Source: Spirochaetaceae bacterium (GTDB taxonomy: Bacteria > Spirochaetota > Spirochaetia > SZUA-6 > Fen-1364). From it: a DNA stretch of 7,948 bases. Below are positions 6,525-7,948 of this stretch, one piece after another; position 1 is the stretch's first letter, and each line of letters starts with the position of its first letter. The translations under genes were made by a program, and so were the position numbers. The notes beneath the pieces were generated by a model. It was not told the origin of the DNA. It saw only the letters and a program-made list of their open reading frames with translations, and ran no database searches. The stretch lies in assembly GCA_003170115.1 (NCBI GenBank), contig PMZS01000219.1, forward strand, positions 1-7,948, given 5' to 3'.

Positions 6525-6541
6525 AAGTCGCGCGACTTTTT
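6525..6541 (+). other. Short palindrome with T-run in the URO-D leader
   Basis: AAGTCGCGCGACTT at 6525-6538 is a 14-bp palindrome followed by three more T (to 6541). As RNA it forms only a 5-bp stem with a 4-nt loop before five U in total. It may be a weak attenuator or pause site in the leader upstream of the GTG at 6581, but the stem is short. Confidence 0.25.
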
Positions 6542-6568
6542 GTGGATTTAGAAGTCAAGAGGCAAAGC

Positions 6569-6574
6569 GGAGGA
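6569..6574 (+). promoter_or_regulatory. Ribosome binding site fixing the URO-D-like start
   Basis: GGAGGA at 6569-6574 stands 6 nt before GTG 6581. The alternative in-frame ATG at 6515 has no comparable ribosome site, which decides the start. Confidence 0.8.
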
Positions 6575-6580
6575 TTTGTC

Positions 6581-7687
6581 GTGAGATACCGGGATCTTTA
6601 TACTGAAATCATGTTCTACGGTCATTTCGATGCAATGCCAGTCATTCATTGGAATGAATGGCAAGAAACGAAAGAACGTTGGATCAGAGAAGGCATGCCA
6701 CAGGGCGCCGACGAGCACGTCTTCTTAGGCGCCTCCCCAATGTGGGAAACGCTCATCTCCTCGGACAGCTGGCTCGGAGTTGCACATCCCGGCGATGCGA
6801 TCAACATCGGCCTCTTTCCTTCTTTTGCGGAGGAGGTGCTTGAGGAGGATGGAGATTCCAGAGTATTGAAAAACGGGGATGGGACCATCTCGCGGGAGCT
6901 CAAGAACAGAACGAGTATGCCGCAGTTCCTAGGATACTCCTTCAAGAATGCTTCCAATTGGGACGAGTATAAACGAAGACTGTTGCCCGATCCTGCCCGC
7001 CTTGCACCGGACGCTGACATCATGATCCGAAGACTCTCCGAATCCGATAGCCCCGCCTGTTTTCCTATCGGTTCGCTGATGGGTTGGCTGAGGAACTGGA
7101 TGGGTCTGGAGAACATGTCCTACCTGATTCACGATGCACGTGATGTCTTTTGTGATGTCATCATGACGATCGCAAATCTTACGTGCTGGACCATCGACCA
7201 GATCCTGCCGCGATTGAAGGTGGACCTGGCCCACGGCTGGGAGGACATGTGCGGAGTAAACGGGCCGCTGATAAGCCCTGAAGTGTTTACAGAGTGCGTT
7301 GCACCTGGATATCGGAAAATCCGCAACAAGCTGGATGAGTACAAGGTCCGTCTCCTGGAAATTGATACCGACGGTGACGTGCTGCAGTTTTCCCGTAATC
7401 TGCTGGACTCCGGCGTCAACGTTCTCTTCCCTGTCGAAGTTGGGACGTTCAAGGGTGACGCGATTGCCCTTAGGAAGAAGTACGGCACAGATCTGAGAAT
7501 GATGGGGAACTTCGACAAGCTCTCCCTGGAAAAAGGGCGTCATGCTGTTTCTTCAGAAATAGAGAGGCTCCTGCCCCTCATGAGGCAAGGGGGGTACATC
7601 ATTATGCCAGACCACATGATTACTCCGGGTGTGTCCCTTGAAATGTACCGTTGGTACCTCGATGAATTGCGCGCGCTGAGTTTCTGA
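6581..7687 (+). CDS. Uroporphyrinogen decarboxylase (URO-D) family protein, non-heme type
   Basis: A 368-residue cytoplasmic protein of the URO-D/MtaA TIM-barrel superfamily, which includes heme-pathway HemE and corrinoid methyltransferases MtaA and CmuA. Visible family features: an opening RDLYTEIMFYGHFDAMPVIHW in place of the usual ERFLAALRGEPVDRVP; then ERWIREGMP; SLMGWLRNWMGLENMSYLI near 175-193; KVDLAHGWEDMCGVNGPLIS near 213-232; DTDGDVLQFSRNLLDSGVNV at 262-281; LRKKYGTDLRMMGNFDK; and the C-terminal GGYIIMPDHMITPGVSLEMY with His345. True HemE is improbable given the context and divergent N-terminus. The MtaA His-x-Cys zinc ligands are absent at the DTDGD position, so methyl transfer to a thiol by the known mechanism is doubtful; the reaction is unknown. 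GTG 6581 has a good ribosome site. The gene is lower in GC (near 50% in lines I counted) than the left operon (55-70%). Confidence 0.85.
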   Translation: MRYRDLYTEIMFYGHFDAMPVIHWNEWQETKERWIREGMPQGADEHVFLGASPMWETLISSDSWLGVAHPGDAINIGLFPSFAEEVLEEDGDSRVLKNGDGTISRELKNRTSMPQFLGYSFKNASNWDEYKRRLLPDPARLAPDADIMIRRLSESDSPACFPIGSLMGWLRNWMGLENMSYLIHDARDVFCDVIMTIANLTCWTIDQILPRLKVDLAHGWEDMCGVNGPLISPEVFTECVAPGYRKIRNKLDEYKVRLLEIDTDGDVLQFSRNLLDSGVNVLFPVEVGTFKGDAIALRKKYGTDLRMMGNFDKLSLEKGRHAVSSEIERLLPLMRQGGYIIMPDHMITPGVSLEMYRWYLDELRALSF

Positions 7688-7715
7688 GAGGATGTCCTGT
7701 GAAAGGAGGGTTGCG

Positions 7716-7948
7716 GTGATACTGAGGGTCTTTCATGTCGCCCTTCAGGTGGGAAACCTGGAACGCTCAGTTGAGTTCTACACAAGGGTGATCGGGATGA
7801 CAGTGGTCTCCTTTGAGGAGGTGCCCGAAGAGAGCATCAACGTCGCGTTCCTCAGGCTCGGGGATGTCGAGCTGGAGATCAGCAGCAGGAAGGGCTGGGA
7901 GAACAGGCGGTTTGCAGATGAGAGCCTGTCGCATTTCCCTCACCTTGC
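7716..7948 (+). CDS. VOC (glyoxalase/epimerase superfamily) protein, N-terminal part only
   Basis: Partial gene with 77 complete codons before the window ends. The start MILRVFHVALQVGNLERSVE followed by FYTRVIGM is the standard beta-alpha-beta opening of vicinal-oxygen-chelate proteins (lactoylglutathione lyase, methylmalonyl-CoA epimerase, ring-cleaving dioxygenases). His7 is the expected first metal ligand. Glu52 or Glu54 in LGDVELEIS fits the second, and His76 in HFPHL, at the edge, opens the second half-module and fits a third ligand. This supports a metal-dependent isomerase, lyase or epimerase, but the substrate cannot be told. GTG 7716 is preceded by AAAGGAGG with 6 nt spacing. It lies 28 nt after the URO-D-like gene and so is probably on the same transcript under operator O2. 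Confidence 0.85.
   Translation, partial: MILRVFHVALQVGNLERSVEFYTRVIGMTVVSFEEVPEESINVAFLRLGDVELEISSRKGWENRRFADESLSHFPHL

Noticed and set aside
6515..6580. Longer URO-D-like start at ATG 6515
   Set aside because: No ribosome site before it, the 22 extra residues do not match the family, and GTG 6581 has GGAGGA 6 nt upstream.
6082..6580. CRISPR array, tRNA or attachment site in the intergenic region
   Set aside because: Only the two operator copies and small inverted repeats were seen; no regular repeat-spacer pattern or tRNA cloverleaf could be found by eye.
6581..7687. Heme-pathway uroporphyrinogen decarboxylase (hemE)
   Set aside because: No heme genes nearby, N-terminus differs from HemE, and the acidic DTDGD motif is typical of other URO-D-fold groups.

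Overview
The window is a high-GC bacterial region with two gene sets that diverge from a shared control region of about 500 bases. The organism is probably a spirochaete (Spirochaetota). The main hint is the substrate-binding protein, whose export signal ends in Leu-Phe-Ala-Gly-Gly-Ser-Gln-Glu, a pattern I associate with spirochaetal sugar-binding proteins. This is an inference and I could not test it by search.

Left part (1-6081, all minus strand, transcribed right to left): a compact carbohydrate operon. In order of transcription it encodes a family 1 extracellular solute-binding protein, two inner-membrane ABC permeases (MalF-like then MalG-like, overlapping by 4 nt), an FGGY carbohydrate kinase of xylulokinase type, a Gfo/Idh/MocA NAD(P)-dependent oxidoreductase, and the first ~92 residues of a GlcD-type FAD-dependent oxidoreductase cut by the window edge. 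No ABC ATPase is present. A strong GC-rich hairpin lies between the binding-protein gene and the first permease gene and probably sets their expression ratio. A 39-codon reading frame overlaps the binding-protein start by 4 nt and may be a small leader protein.

Control region (6082-6580): two divergent sigma-70-like promoters, each with a 20-bp palindromic operator beginning 2 nt after its -10 box. The operator downstream of the plus-strand promoter is a perfect palindrome (ACACGAGTAGCTACTCGTGT). The one downstream of the minus-strand promoter matches it at 18 of 20 positions. The arrangement is nearly mirror-symmetric and implies that one unseen regulator controls both directions. No regulator gene lies in the window.

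Right part (6581-7948, plus strand): a uroporphyrinogen-decarboxylase-fold protein in which the usual MtaA-type zinc motif is replaced by an Asp-Thr-Asp-Gly-Asp motif, followed after 28 nt by the start of a VOC (glyoxalase/epimerase superfamily) protein. Its base composition is lower in GC than the left operon.

Working model (inference): one inducer releases both transcripts. The transporter imports a sugar, polyol or derivative, which two different redox enzymes and the kinase process. The URO-D-like and VOC proteins perform an additional linked step that I cannot name. The combination of a sugar kinase/ABC operon with a URO-D-like/VOC pair under one operator is the most interesting aspect of the window.
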